From Lentilitoribacter sp. Alg239-R112 (GTDB lineage Bacteria; Pseudomonadota; Alphaproteobacteria; Rhizobiales; Rhizobiaceae), in contig NZ_LS999833.1 of the NCBI RefSeq assembly GCF_900537175.1, positions 620,001-684,000 of the forward strand: a DNA stretch of 64,000 nt, written 5' to 3'. Each line of letters starts with the position of its first letter. Positions within the stretch are counted from its first letter, which is position 1. Made by a program: the position numbers and the translations under genes. The notes beneath the pieces are model-generated. The model worked only from the letters and a program-made list of their open reading frames with translations, was not told the origin of the DNA and made no database searches. Positions 46,625-56,931 of the stretch are shown one piece after another.

Positions 46625-49267
46625 ATGCGCAGCAATACGGGACAAGTTCTTTATCTCAAAGACTATCAAGCAACCGATTTTGTTCTTGAGAGAACCGATC
46701 TTACTTTTGAACTCCACCCAACGGAGACAAAGCTTATCACCCGCACGTTGGTGCATAGGCGTGAAGGCGCTGCTACTGACGCTCCTATGATTTGGGCCGG
46801 TGATGAGCTGAATGTTGAGTCTGTTCAGGTCGATTCAGTTGATGTCACGGCGGAAAATCATGATATCTCACCTGATGAACTGGTCTTGAAAGATCTACCC
46901 GAAAGCGTTGCGTTTGAAGTCACCGTTACAACGATCCTTTCTCCGGAGACAAATACCCAATTGATGGGCCTTTATCGCACGAGTGGCATCTACTGCACGC
47001 AATGCGAAGCGGAAGGTTTCCGCCGCATGACCTATTTCTATGATCGTCCTGATGCAATGTGCGTTTATACTGTCACGATTATCGCTGATAAAGAAGATAC
47101 ACCTGTCTTACTTTCTAACGGCAACTTCCTTGGCGGTGGCGGGTATGACGAAGGTCGCCATTTTGCTGCTTGGTTCGATCCTCATCCAAAACCATCTTAC
47201 CTATTCGCTCTTGTTGGCGGTGATCTTGGTTTGATCGAAGATACATTCACCACAATGTCTGGCAAAGAAGTAGCCCTTAAAATTTATACTGAGCACGGTA
47301 AAGAACCACGGGCAGCCTATGCGATGGATGCCCTTAAGCGCTCTATGAAGTGGGATGAAGAGAAGTTTGGTCGCGAATATGATCTTGATATCTTCCAAAT
47401 TGTTGCTGTTTCAGACTTTAACATGGGCGCGATGGAAAATAAGGGCCTAAACGTCTTTAACGACAAATATGTATTAGCCGATCCAGAAACTGCGACAGAT
47501 GCAGATTATGCCGGCATTGAACGGGTGATCGCGCACGAATATTTCCATAATTGGACTGGCAACCGTATTACATGCCGTGACTGGTTTCAACTTTGCCTTA
47601 AAGAAGGTTTGACTGTATATCGCGATCATGAATTCTCAGCCGATGAACGCTCGCGCCCCGTGACACGGATTGATGAAATTCGTACACTTAAACTTATTCA
47701 ATACCCAGAAGATGCTGGTCCCCTTGCCCATCCTGTCCGCCCGGGAAGTTTTAAGGAAATCAACAACTTCTACACCGCAACAGTTTATGAAAAGGGCTCA
47801 GAAGTTTGCCGCATGATCCGCACTATTGTTGGCGCTGAAGATTTCCGTAAAGGTATGGATCTTTATTTCGAACGTCATGATGGTGACGCGGCGACCATTG
47901 AAGATTTCGTTGCCGTGTTTGCAGAAGTAAGCGGTCGCGACTTTACGCAATTTAGCCTTTGGTATGATCAGGCAGGTACACCAAGTGTAACCGTTAACAC
48001 GAAATGGGATGAGAGTGCGTCAAGCTTTACAGTAACGCTAGAACAAACACTTGCACCAACCCCAGGTCAGCCAGACAAGAAGGTCATGCATATCCCGCTT
48101 TCGTATACCTTGATCGGTACTGATGGCGAGAATTATACGATTGCACCAGATGGCAGCGATGATACCCATGTTCTTCACCTAACAGAGCGTTCGCAAACAT
48201 TCACGTTCTCAGGCCTCAAATCCAAACCCGTTCTATCTATAAATCGCGGTCTTTCTGCCCCTGTGAACATTCATATGCAACAAAGCGAAGACGATCTGGC
48301 GCATATTTCTGCCAATGACAGCGATGCCGTTGGGCGTTGGCAGGCGTTACAAAACCTTGCAATGATTGAACTGATTACAGGCACAAAGGCAATTGAGGAT
48401 GGTGGGGAGATCGGCGATGCCGACCTGTTGATAGGAGCCTACAAGGCAATCATGGAAAACAATGATCTTGAGCAAGCATTTGTCGCGCAAGCGTTGCAGC
48501 TGCCAATTGAAGCAGATATTGCCCGCGAGTTTGGTGACAATATTAATCCAGATTCTATCCGCACGGCTATTGATCAGCTAAAAGCAAAAATTGCAGCAGC
48601 GCTTGTTGAAAATTTTGAGGCGCTTCATAAAGCAACACAGAGCGATGAGAAGTATGATCCAAGCGCTTCTCATGCTGGCCGTAGAGCGCTCTCAGGTGTG
48701 ACGCTAGAATATTTATCTGTTCATGATGGAAACGGTGCACGTGCATATGAAGCTTATAAATCAGCAAATAACATGACACAGCGAAGCACGGCGTTGGTAA
48801 CACTAACCAATGATTATCCTACATCAAGTGATGCGCAAGCTGCACTCGCTGACTTTAAGTCTCGTTATTCTGATAATCCACTTGTCATGGATAAGTGGCT
48901 TGCAATCCAAGCTCGTATGCCTGGTGATGCTGCATTAGACCACGTCAAAACCTTGATGTCGGATGATGTTTACGATGCAAATAATCCAAATCGCATTCGC
49001 TCATTAATCGGCACATTTGCCGCTGGAAATGCGACAGGTTTTAACCGGCCTGATGGCGGCGGCTATCAATTATTGGCTGAGCAAGTTCTTGAACTTGATG
49101 GCAAAAACCCGCAAGTTGCGGCTCGACTCCTAACTGCAATGCGGTCATGGCGCTCTCTTGAGCCTGTCCGTCGCGATGCTGCGAAAACAGCACTGGAGAA
49201 AATTGCTGCGCAGGAAAACCTCTCCGCTGATGTGTCCGATATTGTCGAGCGCACGCTTGCAGCTTAA
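46625..49267 (+). CDS. pepN: Aminopeptidase N (M1 family)
   Basis: The 880-residue zinc aminopeptidase degrades peptides in the cytoplasm. The exopeptidase motif GAMEN is at 268-272, zinc ligands His304 and His308 in HEYFHNW with catalytic Glu305, and the third ligand Glu327 in LKEGLT. The fold order and length match the E. coli PepN type. TACTATVYEKGSEV-like sequence supplies the catalytic tyrosine. It stands upstream of the PleC-type kinase gene on the same strand, about 250 bp apart with a hairpin between, so they are likely separate units. Confidence 0.96.
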   Translation: MRSNTGQVLYLKDYQATDFVLERTDLTFELHPTETKLITRTLVHRREGAATDAPMIWAGDELNVESVQVDSVDVTAENHDISPDELVLKDLPESVAFEVTVTTILSPETNTQLMGLYRTSGIYCTQCEAEGFRRMTYFYDRPDAMCVYTVTIIADKEDTPVLLSNGNFLGGGGYDEGRHFAAWFDPHPKPSYLFALVGGDLGLIEDTFTTMSGKEVALKIYTEHGKEPRAAYAMDALKRSMKWDEEKFGREYDLDIFQIVAVSDFNMGAMENKGLNVFNDKYVLADPETATDADYAGIERVIAHEYFHNWTGNRITCRDWFQLCLKEGLTVYRDHEFSADERSRPVTRIDEIRTLKLIQYPEDAGPLAHPVRPGSFKEINNFYTATVYEKGSEVCRMIRTIVGAEDFRKGMDLYFERHDGDAATIEDFVAVFAEVSGRDFTQFSLWYDQAGTPSVTVNTKWDESASSFTVTLEQTLAPTPGQPDKKVMHIPLSYTLIGTDGENYTIAPDGSDDTHVLHLTERSQTFTFSGLKSKPVLSINRGLSAPVNIHMQQSEDDLAHISANDSDAVGRWQALQNLAMIELITGTKAIEDGGEIGDADLLIGAYKAIMENNDLEQAFVAQALQLPIEADIAREFGDNINPDSIRTAIDQLKAKIAAALVENFEALHKATQSDEKYDPSASHAGRRALSGVTLEYLSVHDGNGARAYEAYKSANNMTQRSTALVTLTNDYPTSSDAQAALADFKSRYSDNPLVMDKWLAIQARMPGDAALDHVKTLMSDDVYDANNPNRIRSLIGTFAAGNATGFNRPDGGGYQLLAEQVLELDGKNPQVAARLLTAMRSWRSLEPVRRDAAKTALEKIAAQENLSADVSDIVERTLAA

Positions 49268-49316
49268 AGAAGCAGCTCAAGTTAAATAGAAAACAAATCA
49301 GTTGGTACTTTGATTT

Positions 49317-49347
49317 GCCGCATATCACCAAGATGTGCGGCTTCTCT
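49317..49347 (+). terminator. Terminator-like hairpin after pepN
   Basis: GCCGCATATC and GATGTGCGGC form a 10-bp stem with one G-U pair and loop ACCAA, followed by TTCTCT. The U-run is imperfect. Confidence 0.5.
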
Positions 49348-49417
49348 ACATTTAACAGCTTGATTCTCTTATTAGAATCGAAAGCAGTTAGAAAAAAAGT
49401 CGAGTCAAAACAAATGG

Positions 49418-49432
49418 TTAATATTTTATTAC
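49418..49432. promoter_or_regulatory. Near-consensus CtrA-type box upstream of the PleC-type kinase
   Basis: TTAA-N7-TTAC differs from the consensus by one base. It lies about 90 bp before the kinase start. Confidence 0.28.
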
Positions 49433-49521
49433 TATTTGACGGTGGACAAGTGACGGCAGCTTTGATTCATTAGGGTAATTCGAGGGGCGGACATCTTCGG
49501 ACGCTACGGGGACATATAAAA

Positions 49522-51918
49522 ATGGTGAATGTTAACAACATTCGCGCGGCAAATGACGCGCGGCTGAAGATGGAATCTATTCCCAAAAAGTTCAACGACC
49601 GCGAACTGATGGGCAACACAAAGCTCTTTGCAAAACCGCGCTACCGTCGGCTTGTAAGTGCCGAACCATTTCTCAAGCGCTCCATCCCTATTCTCATTCT
49701 CACCTTCTTGATTTTCCTTGCCGCAGCGCGCAGCATTTCGGTGTTTGAACATTACGATCGTTATAAAGAAGGTGCGGAACAGGCAACACTTCTTACTGTG
49801 ACAGCTGTAAGTTCTATCATCTCGGCAGACCCACTTCCCGCAACTGAAGCAAACCGGTGGGAAACCGAGGCACAGATTGATAAAGTGCTGAGCAAATACT
49901 CCATCGAACAGGGCCGCATCGTTGCCGTTGCTGATCAAAATGGTAATATATTTGCCAGCTCTGCGTTGGGTTATGACTTCGTGGAGCAGAACATATCAAC
50001 TCTTTTGGGTTCAAGCTCTCCATTGCAGCAATTCGGCGATCGTGCTGGCTTGCAAGTAGTCACGCTGCCAGAGGCAGTTGGTCCCTTCTCCGGTTCGAAC
50101 ATGCTAACAGCGGTAGCACATTTGGAAAATAGTTCGGGCTATATATTAGTGATGTCTCCTGAGGCTCCAACTTTACTAACCTGGTTTCGCAAAACCATTT
50201 CTCTAAATGCAACATTATTTATCGCAACGGCGGCGATACTTGTAATGATCCTCTACGCTTACTTCATTCAGGTTGGGCACACGCGTGAATCGAATGAAAT
50301 GTATGCTGAGACGGAACGCCGCGTTGATATGGCGCTGTCCCGTGGTCGCTGTGGGCTCTGGGAATGGGATATGGCGCAAAGTCGCCTATATTGGTCTAGC
50401 TCGATGTATGAGATGCTTGGCATGCCAGCACGTGATAATGTCTTATCATTTGAGGAAGCAGCTAATCTGATGCACCCCGAAGATGGTAATATCTATGTTC
50501 TTGCACGCCTTGCAGCACGTGGCGAGATTCGCGAAATTGACCACGAGTTTCGCATGCGTCACGCCAATGGTTCTTATGTTTGGCTTCGTGCTCGAGCACA
50601 ATTAATTGATAGAACAAGTTCTGGTAGGTATCTCGTTGGCATCGCAATGGATGTGAGTGAGCAGCACCGCCTACAAAAACGTAAGGCTGAGGCAGATCAA
50701 CGCCTGTTTGATGCAATTGAAAGCACCCGTGAGGCATTTGTGCTTTGGGATAAAGATGGCAAGCTAGTGATCTGGAACGACCATTTCCAGAAGGTTCATA
50801 ATATACCCGAGGAGGTATTAATGGCTGGCGCAGACCGCGATGTCGTTATGGAGGCGGCCAAACGACCAATCGTGGATAAACTTGTGCCAGCTATTAGCTC
50901 TAACGGCTACACAAAAAGCTATGAGATTAAATTGGCTGATGGAAGTTGGTTGCAAATTAGCGAACGCCGAACTAGCGATGGTGGTCTGGTATCTGTTGGA
51001 ACGGATATTACAACACTTAAACTCAATCAGGACCGACTAAAAGAATCCGAAAGGCGACTAATGGCAACAGTTGGCGATCTTTCCCGATCCCAAGAAGAAC
51101 TTGAGGCGAAAGCTGCCGAACTTAGCAAGCTTAATCTGGACTATCAGGTGGAGAAGGAACGCGCAGAGGCTGCGAACAGATCAAAATCACAATTCTTGGC
51201 GAATATGTCTCATGAATTGAGAACACCGCTAAATGCTGTCATTGGGTTTTCCGAAATATTAAAAACCGGTATGTTTGGCCCACTTGGGTCTGAGAAATAT
51301 GAAGAATATACAGAAGACATTCATTCAAGCGGCAAACACTTGCTTGGCCTGATTAATGATATTTTGGATATGTCAAAAATTGAAGCTGGTCAGATGCAGA
51401 TCGAACGTGAACCCGTTCGTCTTGACCCTGTGATTAATGAAGCTGTGCGCCTTATCTCGACACAAGCCACGACTAAATCCATCCAGCTTTATCACGAAAT
51501 CGCACCTAATCTGGAGCTAGCTGGCGACCGCCGCGCCATGAAACAGGTGCTCTTAAACCTTCTTTCTAATGCTGTTAAATTTACTGACAATAAAGGTAAT
51601 ATAAGAGTCCGAGCCCGCCAGGTTAATGAAGCAATTGTTCTAAGCATTCAAGACACTGGTATCGGCATTCCAAAACATGCAATGTCAAAAATTGGTCAAC
51701 CTTTCGAACAAGTTCAGAACCAATTCTCTAAGAGCAAGGACGGCTCGGGTCTTGGTCTTGCGATCTCTCGTTCTCTTATTAAACTGCATGGTGGGTTTAT
51801 GCGCATTAGCTCAAAAGAGGGTGTGGGAACAACGGTTTCAGTGCGCATCCCCGTCAACGTTGTGCCTGCCGCAAAGCAAGAGGAAGATGGTCAGGACGAC
51901 CAATCTGCAGCAGCCTAA
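49522..51918 (+). CDS. pleC: PleC-type PAS sensor histidine kinase/phosphatase (DivJ/PleC/PdhS family)
   Basis: The 798-residue membrane kinase has helices at about 53-71 and 228-250 around a periplasmic domain, two PAS domains (about 265-385 and 395-500), a coiled coil, and HisKA and ATPase domains. His564 lies in NMSHELRTPLNAVIGFSE, followed by FGPLG and KYEEYTEDIHSSGKHLL, the signature of kinases acting on DivK and PleD. DTGIGIP and GSGLGLAIS complete the ATPase. Family members set DivK phosphorylation, and through it CtrA and cell-cycle asymmetry. The symbol rests on family motifs plus the glnE neighbourhood recalled for Sinorhizobium pleC; another PdhS paralogue is possible. Confidence 0.75.
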   Translation: MVNVNNIRAANDARLKMESIPKKFNDRELMGNTKLFAKPRYRRLVSAEPFLKRSIPILILTFLIFLAAARSISVFEHYDRYKEGAEQATLLTVTAVSSIISADPLPATEANRWETEAQIDKVLSKYSIEQGRIVAVADQNGNIFASSALGYDFVEQNISTLLGSSSPLQQFGDRAGLQVVTLPEAVGPFSGSNMLTAVAHLENSSGYILVMSPEAPTLLTWFRKTISLNATLFIATAAILVMILYAYFIQVGHTRESNEMYAETERRVDMALSRGRCGLWEWDMAQSRLYWSSSMYEMLGMPARDNVLSFEEAANLMHPEDGNIYVLARLAARGEIREIDHEFRMRHANGSYVWLRARAQLIDRTSSGRYLVGIAMDVSEQHRLQKRKAEADQRLFDAIESTREAFVLWDKDGKLVIWNDHFQKVHNIPEEVLMAGADRDVVMEAAKRPIVDKLVPAISSNGYTKSYEIKLADGSWLQISERRTSDGGLVSVGTDITTLKLNQDRLKESERRLMATVGDLSRSQEELEAKAAELSKLNLDYQVEKERAEAANRSKSQFLANMSHELRTPLNAVIGFSEILKTGMFGPLGSEKYEEYTEDIHSSGKHLLGLINDILDMSKIEAGQMQIEREPVRLDPVINEAVRLISTQATTKSIQLYHEIAPNLELAGDRRAMKQVLLNLLSNAVKFTDNKGNIRVRARQVNEAIVLSIQDTGIGIPKHAMSKIGQPFEQVQNQFSKSKDGSGLGLAISRSLIKLHGGFMRISSKEGVGTTVSVRIPVNVVPAAKQEEDGQDDQSAAA

Positions 51919-51938
51919 CCCTTCTCCAAATCACCATA

Positions 51939-51976
51939 AAAAACGCCCCCAACTTGGAGGGCGTTTCTCATTTTTA
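51939..51976. terminator. Bidirectional terminator between the PleC-type kinase and EF-hand genes
   Basis: AAACGCCC plus CCAA pairs with TTGG plus GGGCGTTT around a short loop with one bulge. T-rich tails are present on both strands (TTTCTCATTTTT and TTTTTTATGG). Confidence 0.75.
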
Positions 51977-51993
51977 AAGTCGAACTTACGCCT

Positions 51994-52437
51994 CTAACGG
52001 CGATAACCTCTTTTCTTTTTTCGAATTTTTTTCAGCTCATCTTCTGATAAAGAACCATCTGAATTAACGTCCAAAACGGCAAACCTCTTCGCCTGCATTT
52101 CTTTTAGTTCAGCAACAGTTACCGTGCCATCTCCATCAATATCAAGACGTCGGGTTAACCTCTCCTGTCGACGTCGTTGTCGCTCAGCTTCCATTTCCGC
52201 CTGAATCTCATCAGCCGCTAAAATTCCATTACCATCTTTGTCCGCAGAAATCATTTTCCCAACTCCAAGGTTGGCAAACTCTTCCAATGAGATGGAACCT
52301 GACTTATCAACATCGATCTTTTCAATCATCTGTTGGAAACCACGCTTTCCGCGTTTTTGATTGCCATCTTTGGCAGCGGCAACTCCAGTTATCATCAACG
52401 CTAATGCTGATGCTACTACAATAGTCTTTATATACAT
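51994..52437 (-). CDS. Secreted EF-hand calcium-binding protein
   Basis: The 147-residue precursor has a signal peptide ending near VAAAKDG and four EF-hand loops, starting at Asp42 (DVDKSGSISLEEF), Asp66 (DKDGNGILAADEI), Asp99 (DIDGDGTVTVAEL) and Asp123 (DVNSDGSLSEDEL). Each has Asp, Asp or Asn, and Gly at the canonical positions. Between hands two and three is an Arg/Glu-rich helix, and the C-terminus is strongly basic. It probably binds calcium in the periplasm. AGGA lies 8 bp before ATG 52437, preferred to the ATG at 52455. It is downstream of glnE with a 110-bp gap. Confidence 0.85.
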   Translation of the reverse strand: MYIKTIVVASALALMITGVAAAKDGNQKRGKRGFQQMIEKIDVDKSGSISLEEFANLGVGKMISADKDGNGILAADEIQAEMEAERQRRRQERLTRRLDIDGDGTVTVAELKEMQAKRFAVLDVNSDGSLSEDELKKIRKKKRGYRR

Positions 52438-52549
52438 TTTATAGTCCTTTTGCATGAGTATCGCCCCTCTTGCTAAAGTGCCGGACAGTCTTTGTCCGCC
52501 AGCTATGATCAGGCATTAACGTCTGCCCAATCATGTTCTGCAAACACCA

Positions 52550-55489
52550 TTAGTGTCGCACAACCTCCTTAAATATGTCTCGTATCATCTTTGAATTTGA
52601 TTCAATTTCCGCATCAAGCATTTTCTTATCTGGCATATGAACCGACTTTAATATCAAATCCATCAAACCCTGTGGCGCCGTCGATTGATCAAATGAACCT
52701 TCAACACAAAGCTTGGTGACTTGCGATATATTTGTCCATAATTTAAGCGCATCCATAAGGTGATCAGCCGTTTCATTCCCCAAGTGAGGAATGCCCAAAA
52801 TCTCGATCAGATATGAAGTGCCTGTTTCCTGCATCGGTGGCTGCCAGCCCTTCGCGCGCTCTCGCAATGACAAATATTGCATCATAAATTCGATATCGAT
52901 AAGACCACCGGGTATTAATTTGAAATCCCAATCATCTTTGGGCGGTTTTTCCTCATCGATCAATTTGCGCATATCCGCAATTTCTTTAACAAGTTCGGAA
53001 TGTGTACGAGGTGCGGCCAAAATATCATGAATTTCGCCATGAACTTTGTTGATCAACTCCTCTGATCCAGCAACACATCGTGCACGCGACAAAGCCATAT
53101 GCTCCCATACCCATGCTTCATCTCGCTGATATTTAGAAAAAGCCTTAAGGGATGTGGCCACGGGGCCCTTATTACCGGAAGGGCGTAGACGTAAATCGAC
53201 CTCATATAAAACGCCTTCCGCTGTGGGCGCTGAAATCGCAGCGATCAGCCGTTGCGTTAAACGCATATAATAGCGTACCGGATCAAGAGGTTTTTCACCA
53301 TCAGATTCATCCGCCAGACTATCGTGATTGTAAATCAATATCATGTCGACATCTGAACCTGCCGTCATTTCGCGGCTGGCGATTTTCCCCATACCCAAAA
53401 TAGCAACCTGCCCACCGGAAATTTTGCCATGTTTGGCTTCCATTTCACCGATAACCGCATTCAATGCATGGCTTATCATAAGATCTGCAAGATCGGATAA
53501 GGCAACGCCAGCCCGCATGCCTGAAATAGCCCCTGTAAGCAATCTGATCCCTATGAGGAACCTTTGCTCCGCGCAAAAGATACGCAAGCGATCAAGTACG
53601 TCTTCATAATAAATTGCCCCTTTTAAGAAAGTTGCCAACCGTTCTTGAAGGTAACGTGGCGTGGGCAATTCGGACAGTACTGCCGGATCTAGCAACCCAT
53701 CAAAGATATGTGGTCTGCGAGAAATAATATCAGCAAGGCGTGGTGCACAGGTCATGATAGTTTGCAGTAAAGATAGTAAACCCGGATTACTCCCCAACAG
53801 TGAGAAGAGCTGAATGCCGGCAGGTAGGCCAGATAAGAATGCATCAAACTTCAGCAACGCATCATCTGGCTCTTGTGCCTTGCCAAAGGTTTGCAGCAAT
53901 TGCGGTGTAAGTTCGGTTAATCGTTCAATCGCTTGCGTAGAACGTGTTGCTCGATATCGTCCGCGGTGCCAGTTTCGAACCACTCGTGAAATATCAGATG
54001 TGCGCTCAAACCCAAATTCAGAAAGCGTTTTAAGCGTACTTGGATCATCATCCTCACCCGTGAACAGCAAACTTCCATGATCTCCTGTTAGCTGTTCTTC
54101 TTGTTCAAATAACTCGGCATAGACGCTTTCTACATACTTTAGATGTTTGGTATATGTCTTCCTAAAATCTTTGGCATTATCCTCACCCATCATAAGTGCA
54201 ATGGTTTTCAACTCCGATTTTTCCTCGGGCAGCTCGTGGCTTTGCTGATCATCAACCATCTGAATACGATGTTCGACATTGCGCAAATACCAGTAGCTTT
54301 GTTTCAATCCATCAGCGATCTTTTGATCGAGCCATTTTGCGCGCACCAAGGCATTGATTGCCTCATCCGTTCTGCTTTGGCGCAAGTCAGGGTTCCGACC
54401 ACCGGCTATGAGTTGTTGTGTTTGGGCGAAAAACTCAATTTCACGGATGCCGCCACGACCGAGTTTAACATTATGGCCAGGAACAGAAATGTCACCTAAT
54501 CCGCGATGGGCATTAATTTGGCGTTTAATCGAGTTGATATCCGCAATCGCAGCATAATCTAGGAACTTACGAAACATGAACGGTTGTAACTCTTTGATGA
54601 ACTGCTCACCGGCCTGAATATCACCCGCCACCGGTCGCGCCTTGATGAATGCAGCGCGCTCCCAATTCTGCCCCCTGCCTTCATAATAATTAAGTGCAGC
54701 TTCAATGGAGAAAGCCAGCGGCGTTGAACCCGGATCAGGACGTAGACGTAAATCAGTTCTGAACACATATCCATGCGCGGTGTGATGCTGCATGATATGG
54801 ATGAGACGCCGTGTAATCTTTGCAAAAATATCCGTTGCATCTTCATCTTCACTAACAATATCTGCCGCGCGATCAAAGAACACAACAATGTCGATATCGG
54901 ATGAATAGTTTAATTCATCCGCACCTAATTTACCCATACCCAAAACCACAAGACCACTTCCATCCGATGGATTGTTTATGTCCTTGAGTCGAAGCTTTTC
55001 GCGTCCATGCGCCTCCAAAAGAAGATGATTAAAACTCGCCTTTAATGATGCAGCTGCCAGCTCGCTTAAATAGCGCGTGGTATCCTGCGGGTTGGAAATT
55101 TGTGCCAAATCATAAAATGCCAGCGCAAGTGATGCTTCACGTTTAACCTCACGCAACACACGCATGGTTTCGGCCTCTGTCGCTGGCTGTCCTTTATCAT
55201 CCAGCCATGCATTTCCTGCTCTATCAAGTAGCAACTTCATCTGCGATGGGAGATCATTTTCAAGCGTATTGGCTAATAATATTGGGCGCGCGCAAACAAT
55301 ACCTAGGAGATACGGGCTATGTGAAAGTACGGCGGTTAAGTATGAAAAAAGATCAGTTTTTTTTGATAGAATTTTGGCCAGTTTTGGCTCTTCTTTTCTC
55401 AAGCTGGAAAGATGACTGGCAACTTCCTTCTGGCTCTTCTTTGAACGTGGCAGAACGGGCGATTTTTTTATATTAATTAGTTTCATCAT
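52550..55489 (-). CDS. glnE: Bifunctional glutamine-synthetase adenylyltransferase/deadenylyltransferase
   Basis: The 979-residue enzyme adds and removes AMP on glutamine synthetase, controlling nitrogen assimilation under PII signals. Two nucleotidyltransferase domains are present. The N-terminal one has GMGKLGADELNYSSDIDIVVFFD-like sequence (184-206), and the C-terminal one has GMGKIASREM with a GSDVDMILIY motif. Each is followed by a helical GlnE domain (RLRPDPGSTP and RLRPSGNKGP segments). Length and order match GlnE. AGGAGG lies just before ATG 55489; ATG 55486 is equally possible. It follows the histidine kinase gene by about 35 bp and may share its transcript. Confidence 0.95.
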   Translation of the reverse strand: MMKLINIKKSPVLPRSKKSQKEVASHLSSLRKEEPKLAKILSKKTDLFSYLTAVLSHSPYLLGIVCARPILLANTLENDLPSQMKLLLDRAGNAWLDDKGQPATEAETMRVLREVKREASLALAFYDLAQISNPQDTTRYLSELAAASLKASFNHLLLEAHGREKLRLKDINNPSDGSGLVVLGMGKLGADELNYSSDIDIVVFFDRAADIVSEDEDATDIFAKITRRLIHIMQHHTAHGYVFRTDLRLRPDPGSTPLAFSIEAALNYYEGRGQNWERAAFIKARPVAGDIQAGEQFIKELQPFMFRKFLDYAAIADINSIKRQINAHRGLGDISVPGHNVKLGRGGIREIEFFAQTQQLIAGGRNPDLRQSRTDEAINALVRAKWLDQKIADGLKQSYWYLRNVEHRIQMVDDQQSHELPEEKSELKTIALMMGEDNAKDFRKTYTKHLKYVESVYAELFEQEEQLTGDHGSLLFTGEDDDPSTLKTLSEFGFERTSDISRVVRNWHRGRYRATRSTQAIERLTELTPQLLQTFGKAQEPDDALLKFDAFLSGLPAGIQLFSLLGSNPGLLSLLQTIMTCAPRLADIISRRPHIFDGLLDPAVLSELPTPRYLQERLATFLKGAIYYEDVLDRLRIFCAEQRFLIGIRLLTGAISGMRAGVALSDLADLMISHALNAVIGEMEAKHGKISGGQVAILGMGKIASREMTAGSDVDMILIYNHDSLADESDGEKPLDPVRYYMRLTQRLIAAISAPTAEGVLYEVDLRLRPSGNKGPVATSLKAFSKYQRDEAWVWEHMALSRARCVAGSEELINKVHGEIHDILAAPRTHSELVKEIADMRKLIDEEKPPKDDWDFKLIPGGLIDIEFMMQYLSLRERAKGWQPPMQETGTSYLIEILGIPHLGNETADHLMDALKLWTNISQVTKLCVEGSFDQSTAPQGLMDLILKSVHMPDKKMLDAEIESNSKMIRDIFKEVVRH

Positions 55490-55524
55490 ATCCCCTCCTA
55501 CCCTTAAATTTAATATTCGTACAT

Positions 55525-56925
55525 TTAAATTTTCATTGGAAATATCATCGTCACAGATAGACCTGGATGTTCTTTATCATTCAGATCTGTTGGGCCGAGT
55601 TTCAGCTCACCTCCATGCAGCCGCATGACGGCCTCAACCAAGGAAAGACCCAAACCCGTTCCGGGCATATTACGGCTCTCATCAAGACGGACAAAACGCT
55701 TGATCACTTCGCCATGTTTGTCTTCTGGAATTCCGACACCATTATCAGCGACGGTCAGATGCACTTTATCTCCGACATTGGCGAGCTTAATCCAAATCTT
55801 TGATGTCTCATGTCCGCTCGCATACTTTATGGCGTTATCAATCAAATTAGTCAGTGCCTGACCAATAAGTTCTCGGTTACCATTGATGTTTAAATTATCG
55901 GCAATCTGCCCAATTAGCTCAACATCGCTATCTTCAGCGACTGGCTCATAAAGCTCGGCGGCATCGTTGGCCGCGGCCGACAAACTAATCTTGCTCAATT
56001 GGGCGGCGGCAGAACCAGATTCCACGCGGGAAATCATCAAAAGGGCTGAAAAAATACGAATAAGCTGATCTGATTCCGAGATCATATCTTCCAGCGCACT
56101 TCGGTAATGATCTTCCTTACCTTCGCTGGCAAGGGCTGCTTCTGCGCGATTACGAAGACGCGTAAGCGGCGTTTTTAGATCATGGGCAATATTATCAGAC
56201 ACTTGTCGAAGGCCTTCATTAAGCCGCTCGATACGGCCTAACATCGTATTCAGAGAATCCGACAAACGGTCAAACTCGTCGCCTGACCCCATCACCGGCA
56301 AACGCTGCGATAAATCCCCCGCCATAATACGTTCACTGGCAAGCGACATGCGATCAATGCGCTTTAGAGCCGATCGCCCAACAAAAAACCAGATAGCCAG
56401 CGCGCCGACGCCCATGATAGCGAGTGCTGTGATCAATGCACGTTCAATCAAATCGCCAAACCTGTTTGGCTCATCCAGATCCCGGCCAACTAACAATTTA
56501 AATCCATTCGGCAACTGCATAACATGGCCAAGGCCAATGTACTCAGCTTCAAAATCTCCAAACTTCTTATAATTGAATGGCTTTATAACATCGCCTTCTT
56601 TATCGAATACTCCCGCCTCGATTTCTGCAACATTACCGCCAAAAATCTCGCCCGTTGGCGAGGCTATGATGTAAAGGTTAGATCCTGGTTGCCTTGACCT
56701 ACGCTCGACAAACCGAACCAGATTATTGACACCACCACTGCGATAAGCATTGGAAACAGCTCTTACTTCTCTGTTGATTGCCCGTTCGGTTTGTGCCCGC
56801 AGTAGTCCTTCTGACTGGGAACTGACATAAAATACCAGCACGGTGGCAGAGACCACAAATAATACAAGATAGAGCAGTGATAATCTCACCGCAGTTGTTT
56901 TGAGCATGGCTTGAAGGCGCGGCAT
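55525..56925 (-). CDS. Sensor histidine kinase, EnvZ/QseC-like, HAMP
   Basis: The 466-residue membrane kinase has helices at about 13-34 and 163-183, a small periplasmic sensor, HAMP (183-236), HisKA with His248 in NIAHDLKTPLTRLRNR, and an ATPase domain with DNGVGIPEDKH and GTGLGLSLVEAV. It lies 6 bp after the response regulator gene, so the two form a two-component system. The signal is unknown. Its place between degP and glnE is conserved, as I recall, in Sinorhizobium and relatives. An envelope-stress role is plausible from the degP neighbour but not shown. Confidence 0.92.
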   Translation of the reverse strand: MPRLQAMLKTTAVRLSLLYLVLFVVSATVLVFYVSSQSEGLLRAQTERAINREVRAVSNAYRSGGVNNLVRFVERRSRQPGSNLYIIASPTGEIFGGNVAEIEAGVFDKEGDVIKPFNYKKFGDFEAEYIGLGHVMQLPNGFKLLVGRDLDEPNRFGDLIERALITALAIMGVGALAIWFFVGRSALKRIDRMSLASERIMAGDLSQRLPVMGSGDEFDRLSDSLNTMLGRIERLNEGLRQVSDNIAHDLKTPLTRLRNRAEAALASEGKEDHYRSALEDMISESDQLIRIFSALLMISRVESGSAAAQLSKISLSAAANDAAELYEPVAEDSDVELIGQIADNLNINGNRELIGQALTNLIDNAIKYASGHETSKIWIKLANVGDKVHLTVADNGVGIPEDKHGEVIKRFVRLDESRNMPGTGLGLSLVEAVMRLHGGELKLGPTDLNDKEHPGLSVTMIFPMKI

Positions 56926-56931
56926 CAGGAT